From NCBI GenBank assembly GCA_964034945.1, contig OZ035962.1, forward strand, positions 65,374,274 through 65,438,273: DNA of 64,000 bases, read 5' to 3'. Below the pieces are notes generated by a model. It did not search any database, had not been told where the DNA came from, and saw nothing but the letters and a program-made list of their open reading frames with translations. Origin of the DNA: Chrysopilus asiliformis. Its lineage: Eukaryota; Arthropoda; Insecta; Diptera; Rhagionidae. How positions within the stretch are numbered: the stretch's first letter is position 1; each line of letters starts with the position of its first letter. Below are positions 10,514 to 22,099 of the stretch, piece by piece. A program made the translations under genes and the position numbers.

Positions 10514-10734
10514 GTTTTGTATTAGTTGTAAATATTAAGTTTATGTTTATTTATGTTTACAGTATTAGTAATATGTATATTCTAAAAAATTTATTCAAAG
10601 TTTCTGAAATTATTTATGTTTGTAAAATTTGCGATATGTCATAAATGTATTAAAGATATGTAAATATTTTGCTTATACCAGCCTGAGTGCTGACTGCAAT
10701 AAATATTTTTAAAAAAAATTGTGGGGTACCCATC

Positions 10735-11225
10735 AAATAATACATGTACAGTAAAACACGTTAAATGTACATCGAATTTCGCAGAATTTTATGTGCATTT
10801 ATCCGTGTTTTGCATTATTCCGTAGCATCGATAAATGCATATTAATATGCAATTATGCGAGTCAAAGATAAACATGCAACTTTAATATTCCTGTAATAAA
10901 TATTTAAATTCAACAAGGCTACACAAAAACAAAGAATCTAATTAAGAATTCATTTTATCAAATAAAAATAACAAAAATCACATTTCGTTTTATGGGGGTC
11001 CAAAAGATTTTTTGTGTAATTATATTTCATTTTTGCACATGTGCATTTAAGCGTGTAAAATTTCATGTAATCTATGATTTTGCGGATGTAAAAATGGTTT
11101 CAATTAAGCATGTTTCATTTATCCGTGTATATTTATATGAAAAATCCTTGAAAATCCTCCAAACACAAATTTTGCGTGCAATTACACGAGTTTTGCTGTA
11201 TATATTGACTGTATATATATAGTCC
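10735..11225. repeat. AT-rich dispersed repeat with CATTTATCCGTGT units
   Basis: CATTTATCCGTGT occurs near 10,797 and 11,107, with a related variant near 11,045. The ends ACAGTAAAACACGTTAAATG and its imperfect complement (about 11,190-11,215) suggest a decayed inverted-repeat element. The 76-codon frame at 10992-11222 lies within it and is not called. Confidence 0.35.
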
Positions 11226-11473
11226 TCCAAGTAATATGAAATGGGTACACCGTTTTGCTGATTGAAAAAAAATTAAAAACGAGGTCATGGCCAAAGTTTA
11301 CCGATAGGAAAACCATTTTACTATTAACACATAAGAAAAGCTACAATTGATAGAAGCCAATCGTCAAATACTCTATATGATGACAGACAAAATGTTTATT
11401 TTAAAAAATCAATTTTGTGCTTTACAGGGCTTTATTGGTTTTTTAAAAACATTTTTACTAACATCAAATATTA

Positions 11474-12245
11474 GGCCCCTATTATGAATGTCAACTATCA
11501 ACGATTGATACTTGACAAAATTTATAAACTGAAACAACTTTTGGTATTACGAACACTGATTGATAAAATTCTTCACCATTGTGAATGAAATGATTTTGAC
11601 GTTTATCAAAAAGTCAATTGTGAACTTTGGTTCGGTTAAAATGTCGACAAAAAGATCTCTACAATTAAAAAATATGATAAAATATCATCATCAACAGAAA
11701 CCAGCTAAATAAATTAGTGGTGCTAATGGAAAAAAATCCAATAATAATAAAAGGAATATGTTCTAAACTTGATGCCAAAAATAAATGGGAGCAAATCGCT
11801 GTAGAATTAATAAGTTTGGATCCTCCGGAGCGTCCTTGCCATAAATATCTGAATGGTTCTATGATAGCCGGAAATCGTGTATAAAACTAAAAAATACTCT
11901 ATTTTGCCATACCTGTCGGGGAAATATCACCAAACAAATTACGTCCGATTGTTCAATTTTAATGGGTTGGTGTTATCTCTTAAAATCTTTATTTGCAACA
12001 TAATTTTTGACCTGTAGTCTCATTTTCATCAATTGTCCACATTTCAAAGAAAACTAACAGAAAACACACAAATAAACCTGAAAATTGTTATCTTCCATAT
12101 CCTATTAACCATAAATTTGTGGTCGCTGGAAACGGTTGACAGTTATCAATAAAGGTGACACCGATTGACATTCGTAATACCGATGTATCAACTTAGTTGG
12201 TAATTATCAACTATCAATTGTGAATTGATAATCATAAAAAGGGCT
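11474..12245 (+). mobile_element. PIF/Harbinger-like element with TTA duplication
   Basis: The element is 772 bp. The ends GGCCCCTATTATGA.. and ..TCATAAAAAGGGCT are imperfect inverted repeats flanked by TTA at 11471-11473 and 12246-12248. It contains a decayed Myb/SANT-like gene. A piece of the same family lies at about 30,155-30,226. Confidence 0.65.
11641..11920 (+). pseudogene. Decayed Myb/SANT-like DNA-binding gene of a Harbinger-type element
   Basis: The sequence starts ATGTCGACAAAAAGATC, and a frameshifted continuation (from about 11,710) reads LVVLMEKNPIIIKGICSKLD followed by AKNKWEQIAVELISLDPPER. A further shift gives WFYDSRKSCIKLK. This is the order of the Myb/SANT-like (Apontic-type) domain: LVELMEKN.., KW..LA..LN, W.DWK...K. 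At least two frameshifts make it non-functional. Confidence 0.6.
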
Positions 12246-12271
12246 TTAAACATTAATTATCTTGTATTTTT

Positions 12272-12722
12272 TATACCCGTATGGTGAAACCAATAGATCC
12301 CGTCATCACGCACAAAAATGAAGTGTGTTAAAATGATTAAAAAAATGAATTTTGCATGTCCGACTGTGGCGCGGATTGCGGGCGCACGGATTGAGCTAGA
12401 GTTTTTCGTAAAATGCAAGGCTAAGTTCGTTAATGGGCAAAAATGGACCATTAGGGGGGGTACCCCCCATACGAACGAAAACGTTTTTTGAAAATATCAC
12501 AAAAAGGTGCATCTTATCCAAAAAGTGCAAGAACAAAAGGTTTTTAGGATATGATTCTACACAAAACTCCCATACATCAAAATCCGATTGAAATAAATTT
12601 TAAAAAATCTTTTTGAAAAATTTGACTTCAAAGTGGAATTTTGATACAACTGTTCGCCGTTCATTTAAATCACCCTACGGGTTTTCAATAATTGCCAGAC
12701 TGGCAATTATAGCTTTTGTCAT
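12272..12722 (+). mobile_element. DINE-1/Helentron-like repeat, copy 1
   Basis: The copy starts TATACCCGTATGGTGAAACC and ends ATTGCCAGACTGGCAATTAT-AGCTTTTGT, a terminal hairpin (TTGCCAG/CTGGCAA). Other copies are at 20615-20849 (minus), 33992-34585 and 46769-47325. The layout of TATACCCGT start, GTCCGTCTG core and terminal hairpin recalls the DINE-1 elements of Diptera. This copy has lost most of the (GTCY)n core. Confidence 0.65.
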
Positions 12723-12849
12723 GTTTTTTCATGAAATTGTGCATAGAATAACATCTTTCAGGATTCACCTCTATGTCTGATACACCATGTATATTCTTAG
12801 CTTTGAGCTATCCTTACGGACTTTTTGACTCCAGAATTGAATTCAGCGG

Positions 12850-13075
12850 GCCCAAAAAAAACGAGATTTTTTTTTGGTGAAATTTGAGGAAAAGTATAAT
12901 CACGGTGTCTTTATAGGTCCTTTTTAATGAAAATATTGTATTGTCATCGGGCTTACGTATGTGTGCAAAATCGGATGAGTAGAAGTGAGTCAAAATTAGA
13001 TAGCAAGATGTGAACCTGACAGACAGACAGGCAAACAAACAGATACGAATGCAAGCTAAATAAAAGCTTTTAAAA
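12850..13075 (-). repeat. Dispersed (GTCT)n-associated repeat, minus orientation
   Basis: This matches the complement of 15,850-16,020: ATTGTATTGTCATCGG, CGGATGAGT.GAAGTG and GACAGACAGACAGGC are shared. It is probably another Helitron-like family. The reading frame at 12814-13134 falls on it and is not a gene. Confidence 0.5.
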
Positions 13076-13819
13076 AAGAAATTCAACCAACTGCGGTTAA
13101 CTGAAAGGTTGAAAACAAGTTGTGGTGGTAACACGAAGTTTTTGAAAACTCAGTCCTAGATTTAAGGTTACCACCAAAACTTGTTTTTGACTTTTCAATT
13201 TTTTCGCTCTAGTGCTTACAATAAGGAAGTTTTAGTTGGAATACAAATCATTATGTCGTTTTGTCAATACTTGCCCTATCTTTCAAAATAAGAAAAGAGC
13301 AAAAATATATAAACATTTCTTTAAATTACTGAAACCAGTAATTCTTTAATTGGTAAAAAATATAGCAAATGCACTTGACCATCAATCTGACTGATAGAAT
13401 CTGATCTGTCTAAAAGTTGGATCAACAACGTTCAACATCTCTATCATAGACACGGTATGGTATATTAATAAAAACTAAGTTGAAAATATTTTTCAAGTTA
13501 AAATAAATGATAGTGAATATTTTCAGCGGCTCGAATAATAACGGAAAATAAATAAATTCTTTCAGGCATAACGTTGAATCGTCAGTTCATGTTGCTCACC
13601 CAAATGCTAAATCGAGCAATGCCTTTTCTATTTTGCAGATGTACTTACTATATTTATTTCCCTGTTTTAGATGCATTTTACGGAACATCTCATCCATTAA
13701 CCCCTGTTTTGAATCATATTTATAGCCCATGCCACATACTATTGTCTTATAATAATTGTAATTTTCCCTAAAACTTTTTGTTTCCAAATTCAATGCTGAA
13801 AAAAAGTTAGTTTAATAAT

Positions 13820-14106
13820 TTTGTCAAACGTCTGCCTTCAGGACCTCCTGTTTCGAATTTTGAAACTCTAACACCAGATTCATAATCAGTCATTCCGAAA
13901 ATCCCCTAATGCCAGTTTTTCTGAGGAAAAATGCGAAAAAGAATATTTGCGTTGTTCTTACAGGACCTTCCGTTTCGAATTTTGTAAAACCATTTTTTAG
14001 CGAGCACCTCTAAAGTAAAATGAAGCACGGCAATCGGTTTAGTGGTTCAGGAGACACTGGAATGAGTGAGTGAGTCAGTGGTATTTGGCTCTTACATATA
14101 TATAGA
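13820..14106 (-). mobile_element. Helitron-like fragment, minus orientation
   Basis: Read on the minus strand it starts TCTATATATATGTAAGAGCC, passes a GACTCACTCACTC stretch and contains CGAAACGGAAGGTCCTGTAA and CATTAGGGGATTTTCGG. These last two also occur in the element at 51411-51928. The 3' end is not identified. Confidence 0.5.
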
Positions 14107-15600
14107 TTACGGTGTAAAAATTTTTGATTGCTATTTTACTGACACTGGTGTTTAGCTCAATGTCCGGCCGTTTGTTTTGTTAGTTTATTTTCTTTTAGAT
14201 ACCTATAACTCACTAGTGTGTGGTATTTTTTTTTTGAAAAGTAATGAAGATTGCTGTTGTGGTTGGTATAAATTGATGTAGGTGGCAAATATTTTCGGGC
14301 GTTAACAAGAGTAGACTTGAAATATGACCTTGGCAAAACGATTTTGCAAACTTCACACATATGTAAATATCATGAAGCTGTTTGAGATTTTCATTATGAT
14401 TGGAGACATAAGAAACCTAATATAATCCAATATTAAATTAAATCGGCAAGTGGCTCCATTTTATTTTCTCTTTTTCAATAGTTATGAGCAAAACAAACTT
14501 TCTTATTACAATGACTTGGGAGTACAATCAGTGAGCTGAATGAAGTGCCGCAAAAACTCAAGTTTCTAAAATGTTTATGTCGAATAAATTTCGGTTGCTT
14601 TTAATGTTTCTCTGCATTTAAGTACAACTAAATAGTGTAAGCTAACTAATATTACATCTTGAAAAATCACATATTTAAAATATCTACAACAAGATTTCCA
14701 ATTTTGATATTGTTTTTAACGTTCCAAAGAAAATCAAGTTTTTTTTCAGATTTTGTTAAAAAAAATACAGTATGTTTTTATCGAAAATTTTTGAGATCTG
14801 GAAAAGATCCATAAATCGCCTTTTTAACAACTTTTTTAGAAAATAGAGTTGTTTTTACAGAACCCTAACAAATTTTCTCTAGATGGAACCTACGACAATC
14901 GATTTTTCGTCTCCGAAACGATTTGAGAATTAAATTGTAATAATTTAAAAAATTGTAAAAATTTGGAAAATTTTTGCGCTCATTTTTAAATGACACATTA
15001 TGCTCTTGAGTATAAGGGCTCTCTAATCATTTATGGCGTTTTCGACTGTCGCTCGCTGCGAGAACTTGTATTCGACTGGGGTTTTTTGATCGCTCGAAAA
15101 AGAGTTGCTTGTCCGAGTGATGAAGGTAGTCCGTTTGTGAGCACTAAAATACTTGTTTTCGGCCAATTTTGTCATCTGTTAAACGTAGTTAGATCTGAAT
15201 TGCTCTTTTGAGGTTAAAATTAACAAAATCGTGTGGAATCAAAAATGTAAGATATTTATTTGTTTGATTAAAGCTTCTTGTTTTTTTAAGAAAGGTTCGA
15301 GCCCCAAGTAGAGGTGCTCGAAAATACCTTGCTCTATACTGCGACCAAGCCTGTTCTGAATCTGCCAGTTCAAAACACCATGAGTAAAAGCTTCTCTACT
15401 CATCAACTGCACTGAATATTTATTTTATTTGGCAACTTCGTTATTGTTGGTATCTATTTTTTTTCTAATCTTGCAAAGCAAATAAATATGTAGTATACGG
15501 AAGTGAAAATTTTGACTTTTTTAATTTCTCTGCAAACCTACATAATAGTAGGTTCCGATTGAAAAAAGAATAATTGAAATCGATTCGGCAGGACTTTATA
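14107..15600. other. Intergenic stretch, nothing recognised
   Basis: AT-rich sequence with short chance frames only (for example 14157-14360 and 14990-15211). There are no domains, no clear repeats with defined ends, and no splice-consistent exons. Confidence 0.4.
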
Positions 15601-15849
15601 TAATGGATATATGAAAAAACATCTGATGTGAACAACACATGACTTTTTTATACAATATATATGTACGTTTTTGCACAATTTACGTTTATATAGAAATATT
15701 TTTTTTTATTTTACAAAATCTGAAATATTTCGAAAACGCTAAAAGATATGGATTTACGCTAAAAGTAAAAAATATACAGAATTTTCTTTAATTCTTGATT
15801 TAATTGTTTTCATCTGATACATTGAACTACCAAAAACTCGGTATTTTTA

Positions 15850-16160
15850 AGAGCTTTTATTTAGCTTGCCTTCGTGTCTGTCTGTTTGTCTGTCTATCAG
15901 ATCAAATCTTGCAATCAAATTTTGACCCACTTCCACTCATCCGATTCACTTGAAATTTTGTACACTTATATAAGTCCGATGACAATACAATATTTTCTCT
16001 ACTTCGTCCTTGTAAGGATAAGGGAAGGTCCTGTGAGGATAACGTGATTATCCTTTTTCTCAATTGTTCCGGGAAAAAATATATTCTGCGGGTTTTGGGG
16101 TTCGCTGAATACGATTCTCAAGTTAAAAGCCTGTAAGGACATCACAAATGTAAGGATATA
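15850..16160 (+). repeat. Dispersed (GTCT)n-associated Helitron-like repeat, plus orientation
   Basis: The core TGTCTGTCTGTTTGTCTGTC is followed by CATCCGATTCACTTGAAATT, then GGAAGGTCCTGTGAGGATAA near 16,024. Related to 12850-13075 and, in its second half, to 51,700-51,760 and 59,760-59,900. Confidence 0.5.
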
Positions 16161-16201
16161 TATTCGAAGACTAAAAAGAACAAAATAAAAAAAAATTAAA
16201 A

Positions 16202-16420
16202 AAAAGCTTTTATTTAAAAAAAATGCACTAAAAAGAAAAAAAATAATTTTCTGGACGCTGTCTATCACAAATATAAAAGCTTTTAAAAAGCGAGATATAG
16301 CATAAAACAATAAAATAAACATTTATCTCGCTTTTTAAAAGCTTTTATATTTGTGATACACAGCGTCCAGAAAATTATTTTTTTTCTTTTTAGTGCAATT
16401 TTTTTAATAAAAGCTTTCTC
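16202..16420. repeat. Long near-perfect palindrome (about 95-bp arms)
   Basis: The left arm (about 16,202-16,298) and right arm (about 16,324-16,420) are complementary over nearly their whole length, with a spacer of about 25 bp. Shared blocks include TTCTGGACGCTGT, CACAAATATAAAAGC and TTTTTAAAAAGCGAGATA. No coding capacity is credible. It is most likely a foldback transposon or a recent inverted duplication. Confidence 0.8.
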
Positions 16421-16794
16421 TTAAAAAAATATTTTTTTATTTTTTTCCGAGCTAAAGCCTATTTTTTTTTAATAATAGGTAAATGTGGGTTTCACCGAAC
16501 ACGTGAAGCCATTTTTTGAATAAATCAATATTGTTAAGGCTTTAAAAGCACAGTAGTATTTTTTCAATGCCAATTACTTTGAATTTGTATAAAGATTCTG
16601 GGAACTCTCACTTCCTATCCATTTATTGTAAATTTAAAAAAAAATCAAAAACTGTTTTTTTATATACAGAATATAGTATTATAAAGAATATATTTATATA
16701 CAAAATATATTTAATCATTAATTTTCGGTACCATCTATTGAATTAACGCGAAAAAAACTAAATTGATCGGAATTAGATGAAGGTCGGTGAAACT

Positions 16795-17220
16795 TGTAGT
16801 TACCTTATATCCCGATAACGGCTTGAGATGCACAGTTCTAGTAAAAGACAAAAATGTAGGAAATTTTTTTGTTTCCAACTTTTGCCATACAGAAACGGCT
16901 GAAAACGCGTAGTTTCGGAGTAAATCGCGCAAAACGAATTGCGATTTTTAAAAAACCGCCATTTTGATTTCTCAAAAACTAATACAGAAATTTTACAGGG
17001 ATGTGTGGTTCTGAAATCAGACGTTCTCATCAACTTTTGGTGGAAATCCGTTAACCGAGAGTAACTAAAATGGCGGCTTCAAAAAAATCTCACTTTGGGT
17101 TTATGTTTCAGTAGTCTTATGTATGACAAAAGTTGAAGACAATAAAATTACATTATGGTAGTTGACATGAACTTCGTGTCTCAAGCCGTTATCGAGATAT
17201 ACCGTTATTTCAAAAAAAAA
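16795..17220. repeat. Foldback-like dispersed repeat, family D, copy 1
   Basis: The ends CCGATAACGGCTTGAGATGC and GTCTCAAGCCGTTATCGAG are inverted, as are CCAACTTTTGCCATAC and GTATGACAAAAGTTG further in. Copies of the same family are at about 19,310-19,610 and 50,395-50,620. Copies 1 and 2 are followed by a tail with AAGTCATGT.CTGTTCACAACAG (17,385 and 19,855). Confidence 0.55.
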
Positions 17221-18073
17221 ACAATTAGGTGACAAATTAAAGACATTAAAATTCTCTATATTTTTGCCTTTTACCGTAAATCGATATCTTTTACCATTAT
17301 CAAGCTATTTCTAATTTATAAACTAAAATTTTATTTGCCGGATTATAGCATAAATTGTGCACAAACATAGATTTTGTATAAGAAAGTCATGTCCTGTTCA
17401 CAACAGATATTTTTTTTATCTAGTGGTTTGTCACTATTTATTAATGGCAAATCAAAAAATTTAGTATTCTTCTATGATAAGCAAATATAGCGCAAATGGC
17501 ATGATGGTATTTTACGGTTTCCCAAAATATTACATAATTTACCATCGACATTTTCGACCGTAAGTTGTTTAGAAATATGTCTTCTCATAAAGTGCCACGA
17601 TTGTTTCAAAAATTTCGTTCGTTCATTGGAGTTTATCGACTCAAAGATTTTTCGTTACAACCGTTCATACATGCATTTCATGTAGCATATTTATATCGAA
17701 TGGGGAATGAGGCTTCGTTGAGGCTATTTTCAAATAAACTTGCATGTGGTTGATGCCCAGTCAGACCCCATAATGGAACTTAATATTAGATGTGTGCATT
17801 TCTAAATTTATCCATATGAGATACGTTGGACAATTTTAAACACAACACAACAGATATCAGCCAAAGTGTCAAGTTGTGATAAATTGTCAGCTTTCTACAA
17901 ATTAAAAGAATAAAATTTCAAAACAAAATATTGAATCTAAGTTGAATTGCCAAAATTGAAAAGAGGCGTGTTGAAAAACAAACATATTTTCTTGTATAAT
18001 TTGATTTCTTTGTTAGGAATCTCTTTGCAATACGCTAAAAAAATGCTATGCTGGACTTTTTTCATGTAATTTA

Positions 18074-18191
18074 CAGCCCTATTCTGGCGTTGTGACAGTT
18101 AAGTCACAGATCATAAGCCTATATAATTTGAAGCTCTTATGGCCGAATTGTGACTAGTCATCGGTCACGGACAGCTGTCAGAATAGGGCTG
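18074..18191. mobile_element. Short Harbinger-type MITE, 118 bp
   Basis: The ends CAGCCCTATTCTG and CAGAATAGGGCTG are perfect inverted repeats. The element is flanked by TTA at 18071-18073 and 18192-18194. There is no coding capacity. Confidence 0.7.
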
Positions 18192-18406
18192 TTAGTTTAG
18201 TAAAGCAAACCCACCTATTTAATTATAAGACCAATTTCTCCTCTCTTCTTACTTTGAAAATATGATTCCATTGCGTATCTGTAAAATTACAACCAAATAC
18301 ACTTTCTGGTATTTTAAATACAAGACTTTAATGCAAGTTTAACTTAGAAACTCGTTGAGTTATTCGTGCTTTCCGGCGATCTAGTCAAGTATTTTTAATA
18401 GTTTTT

Positions 18407-18640
18407 TTAAGTTTCTTCTTTCTTGTTTTGTTTGCTATCCCACATCATATCCACCTTCCACTTCAGGCCAAGCTTTTTAATGTTTGTCTTAAAAATTGCA
18501 CGATCGACAGACGGCTGTGTTGGGCATCCTCCACTTCTCTGATATTTTATGTATTTAGTCGGCAAGTGGATTTCACGAGGTGCGGATAGTCTCTCAATAT
18601 TAAACTTGATTGACGTTTCATAATTTGGTGCGAAGTTTAG
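18407..18640 (-). CDS. Unrecognised open segment, possible terminal exon
   Basis: On the minus strand a frame stays open from beyond 18,640 to a TAA at 18407-18409 without an ATG in frame. It reads RKLNFAPNYETSIKFNIERL, SAPREIHLPTKYIKYQRSGG, CPTQPSVDRAIFKTNIKKLG, LKWKVDMMWDSKQNKKEET. The composition is mixed and less AT-driven than the surroundings, and a candidate polyadenylation signal (ATTAAA) follows about 70 bp downstream. It could be the last exon of a small host gene or a decayed transposon gene. I recognise no domain. Splice sites are not certain, so the left limit is approximate. Confidence 0.35.
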   Translation of the reverse strand, partial: LNFAPNYETSIKFNIERLSAPREIHLPTKYIKYQRSGGCPTQPSVDRAIFKTNIKKLGLKWKVDMMWDSKQNKKEET

Positions 18641-19309
18641 TTTACGGGATGTTTTTTTTTTTAAAAAGTGAATAAAAAATCTGTGATGTTCAGCTATAAT
18701 TAATAATAATGCAATGCAATATTAAAAATCAAATATGATTTTTCCCATATATCGAATTGCTGAAAGAATTATTTATTTTATTTCTTTAATCTAAAAGTAT
18801 TTTCCGCTTCATTTTGTTAAGTTTACGTTCAAATAGTGTTTCTGTGGATAGCGTTTCTTTCGTATAAAATATTACAACAATAGGAGTTTAATAATCAATG
18901 AAATTAACAACAAAAGAGTGAAAAGTTATAGAGATATGATTATATATCTAAGTTATCGTTGCATCGTGTTGTTATAAAGGTCATTATACAATAAATTATG
19001 TTGTTCGAAAGGTTTTCTTGTAGTGAGAAATTTCAGTGTACTCGCAATAACATTCCATTCCATATTGTATGAAATGGAAGATCGCATATTAAGATGTTAA
19101 AGTTTCAGTAACAAAATAATATAGCCTAACTATTCATTGCCACTCTTCAGAAAAAATATTTTTTTTGCTTTCTTATACTAAGTGTGATAAAGTATTGTAT
19201 TCATGAAAAATTTCGACCTCTTAATTTTACCTAAAAAACGTTTCCTGGGCACTCATGAGTCGATTGGAGCATTAATACAAAAAAAATGTCCGTGCCTATC
19301 AGTCTGTGT

Positions 19310-19890
19310 ACAAGATTTCTCAAAACCTATTGGACCTAGAGCTATGAAATTTTACAGGCATATTTAGTTCTAGAATGGGACGATTCCATCAACATTTTGT
19401 AGAAATTCGTTAAACGGAAACATCCAAAATGGCCGCTTTTTAAAAAACGCAATTCCGTTTTCCGCAATTTATTCCGAAACGCGACGTTTTTCAATAATTT
19501 TATATTATAATAAGTTGGGGACAATAAAAATTCCCACATTTTTTTTCTTTTAATAGAACTGCGTATCTCAATCCGTTAGCAAAATATACCGTTATTTAAA
19601 AAAAATCAATTTTTTGCGATTATCTCGAAAAACAACGATTTTTGCTGGTTGTATGTGTGAGATGAATTAATGAGATGGGTATTCTCCACAATTTTTTCAT
19701 TGACCGTTATCTTTTACCGTTATTGAGATATTTTCATTAAAAAGTGAAAAAATTAGAAAAAAATGTGTCGAGATATTTCAGATTTTTATAAGAACTAAAA
19801 TTGTATTCGCCGGGTATAGTGTAAATTGCGCAAGAACGTTTATTTTGTCTAAGAAAGTCATGTGCTGTTCACAACAGATATTTTTCCATC
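19310..19890. repeat. Foldback-like dispersed repeat, family D, copy 2
   Basis: It shares CCAAAATGGCCGCTTTTTAA, the ATACCGTTATTTAAAAA motif and the terminal AAGTCATGTGCTGTTCACAA with the copy at 16,795-17,415. The 65-codon minus frame at 19342-19539 falls on it and is not a gene. Confidence 0.5.
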
Positions 19891-20074
19891 ACAATAAAGT
19901 GTTTTCGGCGTAAAATTCGAATTTTATAAAATTTTTATCCTTACATCCTATATTAACCTTCTTATGTGATTTTGTGAACCACTAAACAAACTGTTATTCT
20001 ATTTTTACACCATTTAATTGCATAAAAATCTTCACACGATATTTCGACCTCTTCGACTACACAGAGAGAAAAAA

Positions 20075-20400
20075 CATAATAAATTTAACCCAAAACGTCT
20101 TCGTTAAATAGTTTTTTGTATGTATTGTGTCAAATTTTTATTGTATTGACTAATCGTACCAAGAAATTGGTTAAATGACGTATGGCTAAAATGTAGAAAA
20201 ACACAAAAAAAAGATTGTGTAAAATAACAAAATTCTTGGTAAAATATTTTACCGAATGTTGTGAAGCATCACATAACCAAATATCTTAATTTTTAACGCC
20301 ACCGCTAAAAGACGTACGAACAGCCTCGCGGCAAAACCGTAAGACTGAAGTTCGGCGGTTCAAGTGTCATCAAATAAATTTTTATTTTTTTTTCCTGTTT
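20075..20400. repeat. Decayed interspersed element with CACAGAGAGAAA end, left copy
   Basis: It starts ACACAGAGAGAAAAAACATA and contains ACCAAGAAATTGGTT, then GCGGTTCAAGTGTC near 20,357 (like a tRNA B box) and a T-rich tail. The element at 22100-22455 has the same pieces with the GAGAGAAA end inverted. These may be two SINE-like copies or the two ends of one composite element of about 2.4 kb. Confidence 0.4.
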
Positions 20401-20614
20401 GATTTTTTTTTTGTTTTTATTATTTTTTAAATAAAAAAATAAATTTATGAACTAATAAAAGTTTTTTGTTGACATGTAAAAATTAAGTAAAAAGCAGGTG
20501 TCTGTCTCGTAGAGACGGCCAGAAGACGTGAATTCGCCTACAACGATCGCCAATAGATATTTAAGTAAGAAATTTTAGTGAAAAGGAAATTAAGGAAACA
20601 AATTTTTATTTAAA

Positions 20615-20849
20615 ACATAACAAAAGCTATAATTGCCAATCTGGCAATTATTGAAAATCCGTATGGTGATTTAAGTGAACGGCGAACAGTTGTATCAAAA
20701 TTCCAGTTTGAAGTCAGACTTTCTAATTAGATTTTTTTTTTAATTTATTCCAATCGGATTTTGATGTATGGGAGTTTAATGTAGAATCATATCCTAAATG
20801 ACTTAAGATGCACCGTTTTTGAGATATTCGGTTTCACCATACGGGTATA
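20615..20849 (-). mobile_element. DINE-1/Helentron-like repeat, copy 2 (minus, partial)
   Basis: Complement of the family at 12272: it begins with the terminal hairpin (ATTGCCAATCTGGCAATT) and ends GTTTCACCATACGGGTATA. The (GTCY)n core and neighbouring part are missing. Confidence 0.65.
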
Positions 20850-21068
20850 ATAATTTTATTTATAATTGGTTTATGATAAGAGAAGTATGAAATAAATATC
20901 ATACATTCAGTGTTCAAAACGCTCCCATTTCTAGTCTTTTGTTCAAATTAGTTATAATGACGAAGGTTTTACATAAATTTACTACTATTTCATCGATTCT
21001 CCTACTATTTTTCGGCCGATTTACTACGATTTCGAAAATCAAAAGTCACAACCCTGAACAGAACTTTA

Positions 21069-21445
21069 AAGCCCATATCAGAATGCAGCAGCGTTTTCGG
21101 GGCAGCGGGCAGCAAAAGTTTCCCATTGGCTAAGAGCAAAATTATGACGTACTAAAAGCTGCAAAAATTCTCGCTGCTTTTTTAGCGCTATTTCTATTTT
21201 TACTGACGCTGCCCGAGCAGTAAATTTTTCATATACTTCGAATACGCTATACGCCATCAGAACGCTAATGCCTTCATTAATTTTATCAAAATCATCAATT
21301 ACTGTAGACATTTTATGAACGAATATATAAATTAACAAAATTTCACGAAAAAATCAAACAAATGAGAACTGTCAAACTGATTTTACTCCGGATTCGTGCT
21401 GCAGTTTTGCTGCCGCAGCGAATGCTGCTTCATTCTGTTATGCGC
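21069..21445. mobile_element. Inverted-repeat element with TTA flanks, about 377 bp
   Basis: The ends GCCCATATCAGAATG and CATTCTGTTATGCGC are inverted, and GCAGCAGCG/CGCTGCGGCAGC blocks follow further in. TTA is present at 21066-21068 and 21446-21448. A minus frame of 86 codons (21078-21338) begins near one end with MSTVIDDFDKINEG. It may be a transposon-gene remnant, but no domain is recognised. Confidence 0.5.
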
Positions 21446-22099
21446 TTAATGTTGGGAGCGAAATATCGCTCTCTTACTAATGAAATACATACTTGTGCAT
21501 CATATCTAACAGCCATCGCTCGATGCTTTCATTCATTTTTATGCGAGACCCACAAACCGCTTTGAACAAGAAGCGAAAACTTAAATAGAAATAATTTTCG
21601 TTTCCAAGAACGAGAGTCGGAAACCACAGCAAACGCTTTTGCCGTTAAGAACGAAACTTTTAAGAGCGAAAAGAACGAAATAACATGACATTCAATACAT
21701 CAGATTCAATACACACAAAGGAGCAGCATAAAAAGAGTATAAATGTGAAATCTGTACTACAAGCAGCAAGCACAGCATAGCAGCGGCAGTAAAAATTTAG
21801 ATTTTGATCTTTAAAAAAATAATTGAACATAGTTTAACATAACAAAATACCCTAAACAATGCTTTAATGTAGGCCGGATCTTATAACAAAGTTTCTGTTC
21901 GGATGTCACCACAAACTATCGAGTATCATCGATTGCAAATTTGTTATCATGGCAGTAAGCCGATTTTCTAATTTGTACCCCCATAACCAAAATCCAAGAC
22001 GTATCCACGTCAAAAACTAGTTTGACAAACATATTTGGACCACTAGTTTGACAAACATCTTTTGAACTGAGTCATGTATCTCAATTTTTACTATGCTTC

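Larger units (their letters stand above)
7010..10720 (+). mobile_element. 5'-truncated LINE (Jockey/CR1-type) interrupted by three primary insertions
   Basis: A non-LTR retrotransposon reverse transcriptase begins mid-protein near 7010 and ends with a 3' tail near 10,720 (AATAAATATTT then an A-run). Its reading frame is split by insertions at 7645-8870, 8969-9615 and 9851-10333. Removing each insert with one copy of its target duplication (CACCGAT, AAT, TA) restores a continuous LINE sequence: ...RKRLPP-MIGVLGRF..., ...VIRYN-VITWAQ..., ...RASHNL-GTRGNN.... Independent damage (frameshifts near 7080 and 9709, a TAA near 9740) shows the LINE itself is dead. Confidence 0.8.

Noticed and set aside
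16735..17033. Overlapping minus-strand frames
   Set aside because: They fall on the foldback-like family D repeat and change frame between copies.
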